Positions 7,706 through 15,671 of a stretch of DNA of 32,534 bases are shown here, in pieces. Positions within the stretch are counted from its first letter, which is position 1. Every line of letters begins with the position of its first letter. The notes beneath the pieces were generated by a model. It had not been told where the DNA came from. It saw only the letters and a list, made by a program, of their open reading frames with translations, and made no database searches. Position numbers and translations under genes: made by a program. The stretch comes from Myxococcales bacterium (GTDB taxonomy: Bacteria; Myxococcota_A; Polyangia; Nannocystales; Nannocystaceae), in NCBI GenBank assembly GCA_014240065.1, contig JAAZXR010000048.1:1-32534 (forward strand). Reading direction: 5' to 3'.

Positions 7706-8779
7706 ATGTTTGGTCCTGAACCCTTATTCCCGCGCTTGTCGTTGGCCGCCGCCATCCGCGACCTCAAGGCCCGGTCCGGCCGCGCCCGTGCCAACGCCGC
7801 GCGGGCGCTTCCCGACGCGCTCGCCGCCGATTGCGTAGGGCCCGACGCGGTGGCCGACGACGCCCCGAGCCCCGCCGCCGCGGAGCTCGGTTTCTCGCGG
7901 CTTGAGACCCACGCCGATCACCGCGCCGCCTTGGAGGGCCTGCGTGATCTCGCGGGCGACGCCGATGGATTCGTGAGGGGCTTGGCCCTGATCGGGAGGG
8001 GCAGGCTCGGAGACGCCTCTTTGCTCCGCGAGTATCGGGCCGGGGCCTTCGCGCCGTCCCAACGAGAGCCCGCCCGGCAGTGGATCCGCGAGAGCGCGAT
8101 GCTCGGGCTCGGGGAGCTCGCGAAATTCACCCCCCCTCCCCCAGGCGTGGAGCACGACGACCTGCTGCGGTGCATCCTCGAGGGGCTTGATGATCCGGCC
8201 CCGGAGATCCGCTTCCAGGCGGTGGCGGTGGTGGCCGACGCCGCCCCGTCCATGGTGCCAGCGCTGCTGCCGGCGCGCCTCGAGTCGGAGGATGAACCAG
8301 AGGTCCGCGCCCAGATCTACGACATCTTCCTCGATCGCGGGGACGCCCCCGAGACGGTCCTCAACGCCGCGCGCGCGGCCGCCGGCGACGACGACACCCC
8401 GCGCCACCAGCCGGCGGCGCCCTCCGTCCGCGAATCGTTCACCGCGGCGCGGCTGCTCGCGAGCCTCCGACTCAAAGACGCTGCGCCTCGGCTGCTGCGA
8501 GGGATGACGGATTCGGAGGAGCGCGACGACGCCATCGAGGCCATGGCAGCGCTCGACGCCGGCGACATCCCCGAGGCGGCCACCGACCTCGCCCGGCGGC
8601 TCACGCGGCGGTGGCTCGTGCCACCGATCACGCGCGTGCGCGCAGCCTACCTCCTGGCGCGGGTGCACCCCACCGACGGTGGCGCCCTCCTCGACCAGAT
8701 GGCTCGCAGCGCTCGGGCGAGCGTGCGCGAGGCGGTCGTCGATGCGCGCGCCGCCCTGACCACCTTGGCCCGACGGTGA
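7706..8779 (+). CDS. HEAT-repeat protein of unknown function
   Basis: This 357-residue protein is built of paired helices with repeated Ala/Leu/Asp patterns. Examples are DLAGDADGFVRGLALIGRGRLGD, DPAPEIRFQAVAVVADAAP and a final ARASVREAVVDARAAL, typical HEAT/PBS-lyase-type repeats that form a solenoid for protein contacts. No catalytic motif, signal peptide or membrane segment is seen. The ATG is 3 bases after the holB stop, and a GGGAGGTGA just upstream (inside the end of holB) supplies a Shine-Dalgarno sequence, so it is translated from the holB message. A partner role near the replisome is possible from context only. Confidence 0.8.
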   Translation: MFGPEPLFPRLSLAAAIRDLKARSGRARANAARALPDALAADCVGPDAVADDAPSPAAAELGFSRLETHADHRAALEGLRDLAGDADGFVRGLALIGRGRLGDASLLREYRAGAFAPSQREPARQWIRESAMLGLGELAKFTPPPPGVEHDDLLRCILEGLDDPAPEIRFQAVAVVADAAPSMVPALLPARLESEDEPEVRAQIYDIFLDRGDAPETVLNAARAAAGDDDTPRHQPAAPSVRESFTAARLLASLRLKDAAPRLLRGMTDSEERDDAIEAMAALDAGDIPEAATDLARRLTRRWLVPPITRVRAAYLLARVHPTDGGALLDQMARSARASVREAVVDARAALTTLARR

Positions 8780-8900
8780 ACCGCTCCCCACCGGTGAACG
8801 GGGCGCTCGCGCCGGCGCGCGCCGCACCGCCTCCGTCGGACACCGCGCCCCCTGTTGTGCTCCGTGCCAGCTTTGCCAGCGCGCCCGCCGGGGATTCTGC

Positions 8901-8906
8901 TACGGT
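8901..8906 (+). promoter_or_regulatory. Extended -10 element, leaderless start of tatD
   Basis: TGCTACGGT (TG-N-TACGGT) ends 6 bases before the GTG at 8913. No Shine-Dalgarno sequence is visible. Confidence 0.55.
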
Positions 8907-8912
8907 TCCCTC

Positions 8913-9740
8913 GTGGGCAAGGCCGAACGCACACCGAAGGTCACTCCCCGAATCGCCGGGTTGATCGACACGCATTGCCATCTCGACTATCCGCCCATGG
9001 CGGACGACGTCGAGGCCGCGCTCCAACGGGCGCGTGACGTGGGTGTCGATCAGGTGATGCACATCGGCTGCAGCGTAGACCGGCTCGATCCTGCGGTCGC
9101 CCTCGCGAACGCCTTTGAGCCGGTGTTCGCGAGCGTCGGAATTCACCCCCACGACGCGCGCCACTACGACGACGCGGTCGAGGCGCGCCTCGGACGACTC
9201 CTCGATGAACCCAAGGTGCTCGCGCTCGGCGAGACCGGCCTCGACTATCACTACGACCGCTCACCTCGCGAAGCCCAGCGAGACGCCTTCGCTCGGCAGC
9301 TCGAGCTCGCGCGCGCGCGCGACGTGCCCATCGTGCTGCATATTCGTGACGCCCACGCCGACGCGTGGGAGATCCTCGACGCCCACCCTCCCGCCTCCAG
9401 CCAGCCGGGCATCGTGCACTGCTTCACCGGTGGACCCGACGAAGCGCGCGCCTGGATCGACCGCGGGTTCATGCTTGGGTTCTCTGGGATCGTCACCTTC
9501 CGATCTGCCCCAGAGATTCAAGAAGCGGCCCGAATCACCCCCGTCGATCGCCTCCTCATGGAGACCGACGCGCCCTTCCTCGCGCCGGTGCCCATGCGCG
9601 GCCGGAAGAACGAGCCGTCCTACGTGCCCTTTACCTGCGCATTCGTGGCCGGCCTGCGCTCCATGGCGCCAGAGGAGCTCGCTGCGCGGACCACGCAGAA
9701 CGCGAGGGCGCTGCTCTCGATGCCCGCGCCGCCCGCTTGA
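8913..9740 (+). CDS. tatD: TatD-family metal-dependent hydrolase/DNase
   Basis: This 275-residue TIM-barrel hydrolase of the amidohydrolase superfamily matches the usual family length. Metal-binding motifs are all present: DTHCHLDYP (HxH, residues 21 and 23), GETGLDYHYD (Glu), HIRDA (His), HCFTGG (His) and METDAPFLAP (Asp). Family members are 3'-5' DNA exonucleases linked to DNA repair and turnover. The start is GTG. The first ten residues are a weakly conserved extension, but the -10 element only 6 bases before the GTG supports it. The stop codon overlaps the -35 element of the rplC promoter. Confidence 0.93.
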   Translation: MGKAERTPKVTPRIAGLIDTHCHLDYPPMADDVEAALQRARDVGVDQVMHIGCSVDRLDPAVALANAFEPVFASVGIHPHDARHYDDAVEARLGRLLDEPKVLALGETGLDYHYDRSPREAQRDAFARQLELARARDVPIVLHIRDAHADAWEILDAHPPASSQPGIVHCFTGGPDEARAWIDRGFMLGFSGIVTFRSAPEIQEAARITPVDRLLMETDAPFLAPVPMRGRKNEPSYVPFTCAFVAGLRSMAPEELAARTTQNARALLSMPAPPA

Positions 9741-9765
9741 CTGCATCGCCCGCCTGCCCCATAGT
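9737..9765 (+). promoter_or_regulatory. Sigma-70-type promoter of rplC
   Basis: TTGACT (9737-9742) and CATAGT (9760-9765) are separated by exactly 17 bases, the best -35/-10 pair seen in the window. Initiation near 9772 gives a leader of about 40 nt holding the AGGAG at 9798-9802. The -35 overlaps the tatD stop codon. Confidence 0.7.
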
Positions 9766-9812
9766 CCGGTCCCCGCGCCCCCAGAGGCGCCGCGCACAGG
9801 AGTATCGCAGCC

Positions 9813-10487
9813 ATGCAAACGGAAATGGGCCTTATCGCCAAGAAGATCGGAATGACGCAGCTGTTTCAAGACGACGGAACCCGCGTTCCAGTGACCGTCC
9901 TTGAGGCGAAAGGGAACGTCATCACCGCGCACCGCACACAAGCCCGCGACGGCTACACCGCGCTGCAGGTTGGTTTCGACGACCAAAAAGCCAGCCGCCT
10001 GACCAAGGCGCAGCTCGGTCACTTCGCCAAGTCTGAGGTCGCTCCCAAGCGGAGCGTGCGCGAGCTTCGCGTCCCCGCCGACACCCTCGAGACCCACCCC
10101 GTGGGGAGTGAGGTCGAGCTCGACGCAGTGTTCGAGGAGGGCGCCGTGGTCGATGTCACCGGCACCAGCAAGGGGAAAGGCTTCCAAGGCGTGATCAAGC
10201 GCCACAACATGCGCGGCGAGAAGCAGACCCACGGTCAGCACGAGGTCTACCGTCACGGTGGATCCATCGGTTGTCGCCTCACCCCGGGCCGCGTCCTCAA
10301 GGGCAAGCGCATGGCCGGGCAAATGGGTAACGAGCGCGTCACCGTGCAGAACCTCAAGATCGTCAAGGTCATGAAGGACGAGGGCCTCATCCTCGTCTCG
10401 GGCCCCATCCCCGGCGGCAAGAATGGCCTCGTGACTGTGCGCCACTCGGTCAAGGCGGCCGCGCGCGCCCGCGGCAACAAGAAGTAG
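9813..10487 (+). CDS. rplC: 50S ribosomal protein L3
   Basis: This 224-residue L3 starts the assembly of the large ribosomal subunit and reaches toward the peptidyl-transferase centre. Seen are the N-terminal GLIAKKIGMTQLF, the TGTSKGKGFQGVIKRHNMRG loop segment, and GGSIGCRLTPGRVLKGKRMAGQMG. The loop near the catalytic centre is GCRL rather than the GQNQ of Escherichia coli, so the glutamine methylated by PrmB there is absent, as in many other bacteria. An AGGAG 10 bases upstream and a good sigma-70 promoter precede it. It is not beside rpsJ or rplD, its usual S10-operon partners. Its neighbours are tatD and rlmE. Confidence 0.95.
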   Translation: MQTEMGLIAKKIGMTQLFQDDGTRVPVTVLEAKGNVITAHRTQARDGYTALQVGFDDQKASRLTKAQLGHFAKSEVAPKRSVRELRVPADTLETHPVGSEVELDAVFEEGAVVDVTGTSKGKGFQGVIKRHNMRGEKQTHGQHEVYRHGGSIGCRLTPGRVLKGKRMAGQMGNERVTVQNLKIVKVMKDEGLILVSGPIPGGKNGLVTVRHSVKAAARARGNKK

Positions 10488-10533
10488 TAGCTCCCTTCGG
10501 GGACACTCCGCCACCGCGGGGTTGGAGAGCACC

Positions 10534-11178
10534 GTGGCGAAGCATCGACTCAGAGATCGAAAGTTTCGCCACGACGCGGCGTACCGCCGCGCGAAGAAAG
10601 AGCAGTACGCGGGGCGGGCCGTGTACAAGCTCGAGGAGATCGACGCGAAGTTTCACCTGTTCAAGCCGGGGGGTCGAGTGCTGGACCTCGGCTGTTGGCC
10701 CGGATCCTGGCTGCAGTTCGTCGCCCCGAAGATCGGCCCGGAGGGGCTCGGGATCGGGGTCGACTTGAAGGCTGTGTCCATCGACCTTCCAGACCACATC
10801 CAGACGCTCGAGGGCGACGTGTTCAAGCTGAAGCCCGGGGCCTTTCGAAAGAAGTTCGGGGCCTTCACCACAGTCATCAGTGACATGGCGCCCCAGACCT
10901 CCGGTGACCGACCCGGAGACCAGCATGGGAGTGAAGAGCTGTTCTTGCGTGCCCTCGAGATCGCGCGGGCCTGCCTGAAGCCCGGTGGGCACTTCACGGC
11001 GAAGATCTTTCAAGGACCCCGCTTCCCGGTGATCCTCAAATCCATGAGAGACACCTTCCAGGAGGCGAAGGCGTTCCGCCCCGCCTCCACGCGCGCCGGG
11101 AGCTTCGAACAGTACCTCGTCGGGCGCGGCCTGAGGGCCGGCGCTCACGTGGATCCGGGCGAGGATCCCAGCGCCTAG
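10534..11178 (+). CDS. rlmE: 23S rRNA 2'-O-methyltransferase RlmE (FtsJ/RrmJ)
   Basis: This 214-residue SAM-dependent enzyme methylates the ribose of the A-loop uridine (U2552 in Escherichia coli) late in 50S assembly. The SAM motif LDLGCWPGSWLQ is at residues 50-61. The K-D-K-E catalytic tetrad is intact: Lys32 (YKLEEID), Asp117 (SDMAP), Lys157 (TAKIF) and Glu192 (before QYLVG). The start is GTG 10534, preceded at 7 bases by GGAG. An in-frame TTG at 10522 has no such site. It is 46 bases downstream of rplC and probably co-transcribed, giving a small 50S-biogenesis unit. It converges on the RND gene with a 10-base gap. Confidence 0.93.
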   Translation: MAKHRLRDRKFRHDAAYRRAKKEQYAGRAVYKLEEIDAKFHLFKPGGRVLDLGCWPGSWLQFVAPKIGPEGLGIGVDLKAVSIDLPDHIQTLEGDVFKLKPGAFRKKFGAFTTVISDMAPQTSGDRPGDQHGSEELFLRALEIARACLKPGGHFTAKIFQGPRFPVILKSMRDTFQEAKAFRPASTRAGSFEQYLVGRGLRAGAHVDPGEDPSA

Positions 11179-11188
11179 CGCCTCGCGC

Positions 11189-14100
11189 CTAGCGTGACGA
11201 CCCGCGCCACCACGCGACGAGGTCATCGACCAAGCCGTACAAGACGGGCACGAGCAGCAACACCAGCCCCGTCGAGATGGCCAGACCGCCCGCGATGGAG
11301 ATGGCCATGGGCGCGAGGATCTCGTCCTTGCCACCCAGACCCAGCGCCAGCGGGGCCAGCCCAAACACCGTGGTCAACGTGGTCGACAAGATCGGCCGCA
11401 GGCGCGCGAGCGCCCCGTCCACAATCGCGACCGGGACCGCCGCCCCCTGGGCCACGCGCTTGTTGATGAAGTCCACCATCACCAAGGAGTCGTTCACCAC
11501 GATGCCCGCGAGCGCGACGATGCCGAAGAAAGCGAAGAGCGAGAGATCGTAGCCCATCAAAAACAGCCCCCACACGGCGCCGATGATCCCGAAGGGGATG
11601 GCGGACAGGATGATGAGCGGCTGCAGGTAGCTCCGAAACTGAAGCGCCAACACCACAAAGATGAGCCCGACGACCAGGCCGAAGGCTGGGATCAGATCGC
11701 GGAGGCTCTCGTTGAAGTCTTCGGTCTCTCCGCCAAAAGCGAGCTCCACCCCCTCGTAGCGCGGCGCCAATTGCTCACCCCAGTGCGTGAGAACGGCGGC
11801 GTTGATCTCGGAGACAGAGACCGTGTCTGTCTCAAGATCGGCCTGGACTTCGATTTGCCGCTGATTGTCTCGACGTCGCAACGATCCGGCCTCGCGGGTT
11901 CGGACGACCTCAGCGACCTCGTCGAGGCGGACGACAGATCCTGTCTGCGTGGTGATCGGAATGGAGCCGAGCCCCCCCCGATCCAAGCTCACCCCATCGC
12001 GATAGCGGATCACGATCTCGACCTGGGTCTCGTCGATGGACACTTCGTCCGCGAGCAACCCATCGATGGCGGTGCGTACCGCGAGCCCGACGTCGCGCTC
12101 GCTGAGCCCGTACAAAGACGCCAACTCCTGATCCACCACCACTTGAAACGTCTCCTTGCCGAGGCCGAGATCGTCGATGACCTCCGTCACACCGGCGAGG
12201 GTCCCCATAAAACTCTTGAGGGCTCCGCTCGCAGCGAGCACCTGTACCTCGTCCCGGCCCCGCAAGCGGGCAGAGAATTCGGCGCCTGCGGGGGGCCCCG
12301 CTTGAGGAACGGTCACACTGAACGAGCTGATCTCTGGATCCGCGGTGAGCAGGTCCTTGACAGCGTCGATGGTGCCACCATGCCGCGCCAACAGCTCCTC
12401 TCCCATCACGAACTCAAAGCGTATTTGCCCGACGTTGGAGCCCCTCTCCAACGAGCCCGTCCGCTGATCGAGGGAGCTGCCGATGCGCGCCTTGGCGGAG
12501 CGCACGTTGTCGCGCCCCACCCCTTGTACGATGGTCGCACGCACGGCCTCCGCCTTGCGGTGCGTAGAAGGACGGTCCGCGCCCGGCGAAAGTCGAAAAT
12601 TCACTGTTGTTTCATAGGGCTTCCCCGGAGCGTTCAACTGAAACGCCATGCCCTTCACAGCCAACACAAGGGTCGCCACAAACAACAACGCGCCGAGTCC
12701 CACGGAGCGCAGCCGGACCCCGAGCCCCGCGCGCGTCCCCCGGCGCCCCGGCGCCCCCCGGCCGTAGCCTAGACACGCGGTGAGGACGGGACGATAGACC
12801 GCTTGCATCCTCGCGAGCACCCGCGCGGTGCGGCCGTCGGCGCCGTCCGACTTCGCGTGCGCCGCCACGTGGCCCGGCAGGATGAAGATGGCCTCGACCA
12901 GCGATCCGAGCAGGCAGAAGATCACCACGAGCGGCAAGATCTTCATGACGCGCCCGATCGTCCCCCCCACCATCGTGAGCGGCAAGAAAGCCAAGCACGT
13001 CGTCGTGATGGCCGCCGTCACCGGCACGAGCACCTCACGGGTCCCGTCGATGGCCGCCCTCACCCGATCCTTGCCCATCTCAAGATGCCGCTGGGTGTTC
13101 TCGATAACCACGATGGCGTCGTCGACGATGATCCCCGTGGCGATCAACAGCGCGAAGGTCGAGATGACGTTAATCGTCACGCCGGTCTTCCACATGAACA
13201 AGGTCGCGAGCAGGTAGGACACGGGCATGCCCCACAACGCGAGCAGCGCCTGCCGAAAGCCAGCGACGAGGCTCAACACCACGATGACCAAGAGCGCGCC
13301 TGTCATCCCGTTCGACGCCACCACACCGAGCCGGTCACGGATCACCGGGGTGTAGTCTTCAGAGATTTCTACGGCGGTCCCAGGATCCACTCGGCCGCGG
13401 AGGTCATCGAGCAGCGCGATCACCCGTGTGCGCACCCGCAACGGATCTGCCCCCTCCTCCCGCGACACCACAATCTGCACAGCCGGCGCCCCGTCCACGT
13501 AGATCCGGGTGTCTGGAAGCTCCTCCACATCACGAACGCGGGCGACGTCGCCGAGGCGCAGCTGAGAGCCAAAGGACAGCGGAATATCGGCCACGTCTTT
13601 CGCGGACGTGATTCGCTGATCTGTCTTCACGAAGATCTCTCCGCCGGCGCCCTCGATGGTGCCGGCGGGGACGTTCGCACGGGAGGCGCGGATCGCCGCC
13701 GCCACCTGGGTGGCCTTCAGCCCGAGGGCCCGCACCCGATCCTCATCCAGCTCTACCACCAGGCGGCGCTCGGTCATCCCGCTGATCGTCGTGCTCGCCA
13801 CCCCAGAAATCTCCCCGAGCTCTTCGCGGATGCGCTCGATGGCGAGGCGCGCGGAGATATCGCCTCGCACCGCCACGGTGACCACCGGTAACTCCAGGGC
13901 CAGCTCACGGACGATGGGCGTCTCCGCGTCCTCCGGGAGGTCGTCGAGCGTCGCCACTGCTTTTTCGATCTCCGCGCGTCCGTCTTGGAGGTCTTTGCCC
14001 GATAAAAACGTGACCACCACATTGGACGCGCCCTCCGAAGACACGCTGATGACGCGGTCCACGTCGGCCACGTCCTCCAGCGCCTCCTCAATTTCCCGTG

Positions 14101-14389
14101 TGATCAACTCCTCGACATCTGTGGCCGTGGCGCCGGGGTATGCCGTCAAAATCGACACTCGGTCGAGACTCACCTCCGGAAATTGCTCCCGGGGTAACAA
14201 GAACGCCGCCGCCAATCCCGCGGCCACGATGATCCAGAACAGCAGATTGACGAAGACCGAGTTGAAGACAGCGAGGCGGACCACCTTCTCAAGCAGACCG
14301 TCGCGGGCCGGGGCCTCCTCCTCCGGCGTCGGCGGCTCGGCGCCCGGCGGAACAACGCCGGCCCCTCGCCCCGCCGTCCCCTCGCTCAC
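11189..14389 (-). CDS. RND-family efflux permease (AcrB/MdtB-like)
   Basis: This 1066-residue inner-membrane, proton-driven export pump is the full size for the family. Seen are the first helix after a Pro/Glu-rich cytoplasmic tail, the porter domain beginning PEVSLDRVSILTAYPGATATDVEELIT, the TM4 proton-relay pair Asp423-Asp424 in GIIVDDAIVVIEN, and a second large periplasmic domain. The TM10-12 region includes GIVVNDSLVMVDFINKR. It starts with a GTG that overlaps the adaptor gene's stop by 4 bases (GTGA), so the two are translationally coupled. The substrate cannot be read from sequence. No TolC-type outer-membrane gene is adjacent. Confidence 0.93.
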   Translation of the reverse strand: MSEGTAGRGAGVVPPGAEPPTPEEEAPARDGLLEKVVRLAVFNSVFVNLLFWIIVAAGLAAAFLLPREQFPEVSLDRVSILTAYPGATATDVEELITREIEEALEDVADVDRVISVSSEGASNVVVTFLSGKDLQDGRAEIEKAVATLDDLPEDAETPIVRELALELPVVTVAVRGDISARLAIERIREELGEISGVASTTISGMTERRLVVELDEDRVRALGLKATQVAAAIRASRANVPAGTIEGAGGEIFVKTDQRITSAKDVADIPLSFGSQLRLGDVARVRDVEELPDTRIYVDGAPAVQIVVSREEGADPLRVRTRVIALLDDLRGRVDPGTAVEISEDYTPVIRDRLGVVASNGMTGALLVIVVLSLVAGFRQALLALWGMPVSYLLATLFMWKTGVTINVISTFALLIATGIIVDDAIVVIENTQRHLEMGKDRVRAAIDGTREVLVPVTAAITTTCLAFLPLTMVGGTIGRVMKILPLVVIFCLLGSLVEAIFILPGHVAAHAKSDGADGRTARVLARMQAVYRPVLTACLGYGRGAPGRRGTRAGLGVRLRSVGLGALLFVATLVLAVKGMAFQLNAPGKPYETTVNFRLSPGADRPSTHRKAEAVRATIVQGVGRDNVRSAKARIGSSLDQRTGSLERGSNVGQIRFEFVMGEELLARHGGTIDAVKDLLTADPEISSFSVTVPQAGPPAGAEFSARLRGRDEVQVLAASGALKSFMGTLAGVTEVIDDLGLGKETFQVVVDQELASLYGLSERDVGLAVRTAIDGLLADEVSIDETQVEIVIRYRDGVSLDRGGLGSIPITTQTGSVVRLDEVAEVVRTREAGSLRRRDNQRQIEVQADLETDTVSVSEINAAVLTHWGEQLAPRYEGVELAFGGETEDFNESLRDLIPAFGLVVGLIFVVLALQFRSYLQPLIILSAIPFGIIGAVWGLFLMGYDLSLFAFFGIVALAGIVVNDSLVMVDFINKRVAQGAAVPVAIVDGALARLRPILSTTLTTVFGLAPLALGLGGKDEILAPMAISIAGGLAISTGLVLLLVPVLYGLVDDLVAWWRGSSR

Positions 14390-15591
14390 TGCGTCCCCTC
14401 AGTCGACGTGGGCTCCGCGGCCACAGCGACCTCGACCCCCTGCGCGACCACCACCACCTGATCGCCGGTGGAGAGGGTGTCGGGCCCCGCGGAGACCACC
14501 TCTTCGCCGAGCGCGAGCGGGTTGCTGTCACTCGCCGCTCGCACGGCCACCAACCGCCCAAGGTCCCCCATCACCTGCACCTCGACGCGGGTCACCGCCC
14601 GCTTCGATTCTCCCTCTCCGGCGCGCTCAAGACGAAGGACATAGGGCGTGGCGCCGTCCCACCGGAGCGCCTCTGGCGGCACCGCGGGCACCTCGGGCGC
14701 CGCCGGGCTCTTCACGCGAACCACCGCAGTCTCCCCTGCCCGCAGGCTCCGCGACGTGTTGTCCACGAGGATCCTCGCGGTGAAGGTCGCGGTCTGCGGC
14801 TCTGCACGCGACGACACCCACTCCACCTCGTGCGTGAAGCGATCGCCGCGCACCTCCACGCGAAACTCCAAGTCGCCGCGATTTTGCGCCACCGCCTCTC
14901 GCTCGCTGAGCGGGACCTCAAGCGCCAGCGTGGACAACTCGGCCACGACGGCGACAGGCCCTCCGACGGGCGCGTACTCCCCCACCTCTACCCGGAGATC
15001 CGTGACCGTGCCATCGAACGGCGCGCGGATCATGGAAGCTTCAAGCCGATCTCGCGCCTGGGTCAGCGAGCCACGGGCCTGCTCAAGCGCCGCCGCCAAC
15101 GCGACGGCGGAGGATCCGAGTCGCTCCACCTCCCGGGACGACTCCGCCCCAGAGGCCTCGAGCCGCTTGCTCCGCGCGAGGACACGGGCGTTGTCCGCGA
15201 GCTGCTCCTTGGCCGAAGACACCGCCCCCTTCGCGGTCCGCACCGCCCCCTTGGCGTCGGCCGCGGCCAATGTCACGAGGAGATCGCCCGCGGCGACCTC
15301 AGCCTGCTCCGGGACGTGCCGGGCCTCCACTGCGCCACCGAAGCGCGCCGCCACCGAAGCCTCTCGTTTCGGCTCGAGCAGCAGTCGATGACGCGATTCG
15401 GGGCGCTCCGACGCCCCGGAGACGACGGCGGCCCGCACGTGGGGGTCGAGGACACGGCGCCCACCGATGTTCGCGTCGGAGAGATCCGTGCAGGCCGCGG
15501 CGCTCACGGCCGCGCACATCGCCATGAACACCTGACGGCCCCACCGCGCGCGCGCGGATCGAGAGAAAATTCGTATCGCCAGCCTCCTCAT
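14386..15591 (-). CDS. RND efflux periplasmic adaptor (membrane fusion) lipoprotein
   Basis: This 401-residue HlyD/AcrA-family adaptor links the RND pump to an outer-membrane channel. The start at 15591 is preferred over an upstream in-frame ATG at 15759, because it opens a signal peptide with a Cys after AVSAAA, a plausible lipid anchor. A lipoyl-like half (ASVAARFGGAVEARHVPEQAEVAAGDLL) leads into an Ala/Glu-rich coiled-coil hairpin (about residues 100-190). The second lipoyl half (IRAPFDGTVTDLRVEVGEYAPVGGPV) and beta-barrel and membrane-proximal domains follow. GGGTGG just upstream of the ATG may serve as a Shine-Dalgarno sequence. The M14 peptidase gene lies 80 bases upstream on the same strand. 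Confidence 0.88.
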   Translation of the reverse strand: MRRLAIRIFSRSARARWGRQVFMAMCAAVSAAACTDLSDANIGGRRVLDPHVRAAVVSGASERPESRHRLLLEPKREASVAARFGGAVEARHVPEQAEVAAGDLLVTLAAADAKGAVRTAKGAVSSAKEQLADNARVLARSKRLEASGAESSREVERLGSSAVALAAALEQARGSLTQARDRLEASMIRAPFDGTVTDLRVEVGEYAPVGGPVAVVAELSTLALEVPLSEREAVAQNRGDLEFRVEVRGDRFTHEVEWVSSRAEPQTATFTARILVDNTSRSLRAGETAVVRVKSPAAPEVPAVPPEALRWDGATPYVLRLERAGEGESKRAVTRVEVQVMGDLGRLVAVRAASDSNPLALGEEVVSAGPDTLSTGDQVVVVAQGVEVAVAAEPTSTEGTQ

Positions 15592-15671
15592 GCCACCCGA
15601 AGTGTTCGTTCGCAGGGCGAAATTGGCAAGCGACGCCTCCTCATTTCCAGCGCATTTTTGCTCCGCTGAGG

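Noticed and set aside
9261-10628. Minus-strand open frame of 455 codons over tatD and rplC
   Set aside because: It is antisense to two certain housekeeping genes and its composition is that of a shadow frame.
12803-13891. Plus-strand open frame of 362 codons inside the RND gene
   Set aside because: It is a His/Arg-rich antisense shadow of a well-supported RND permease.
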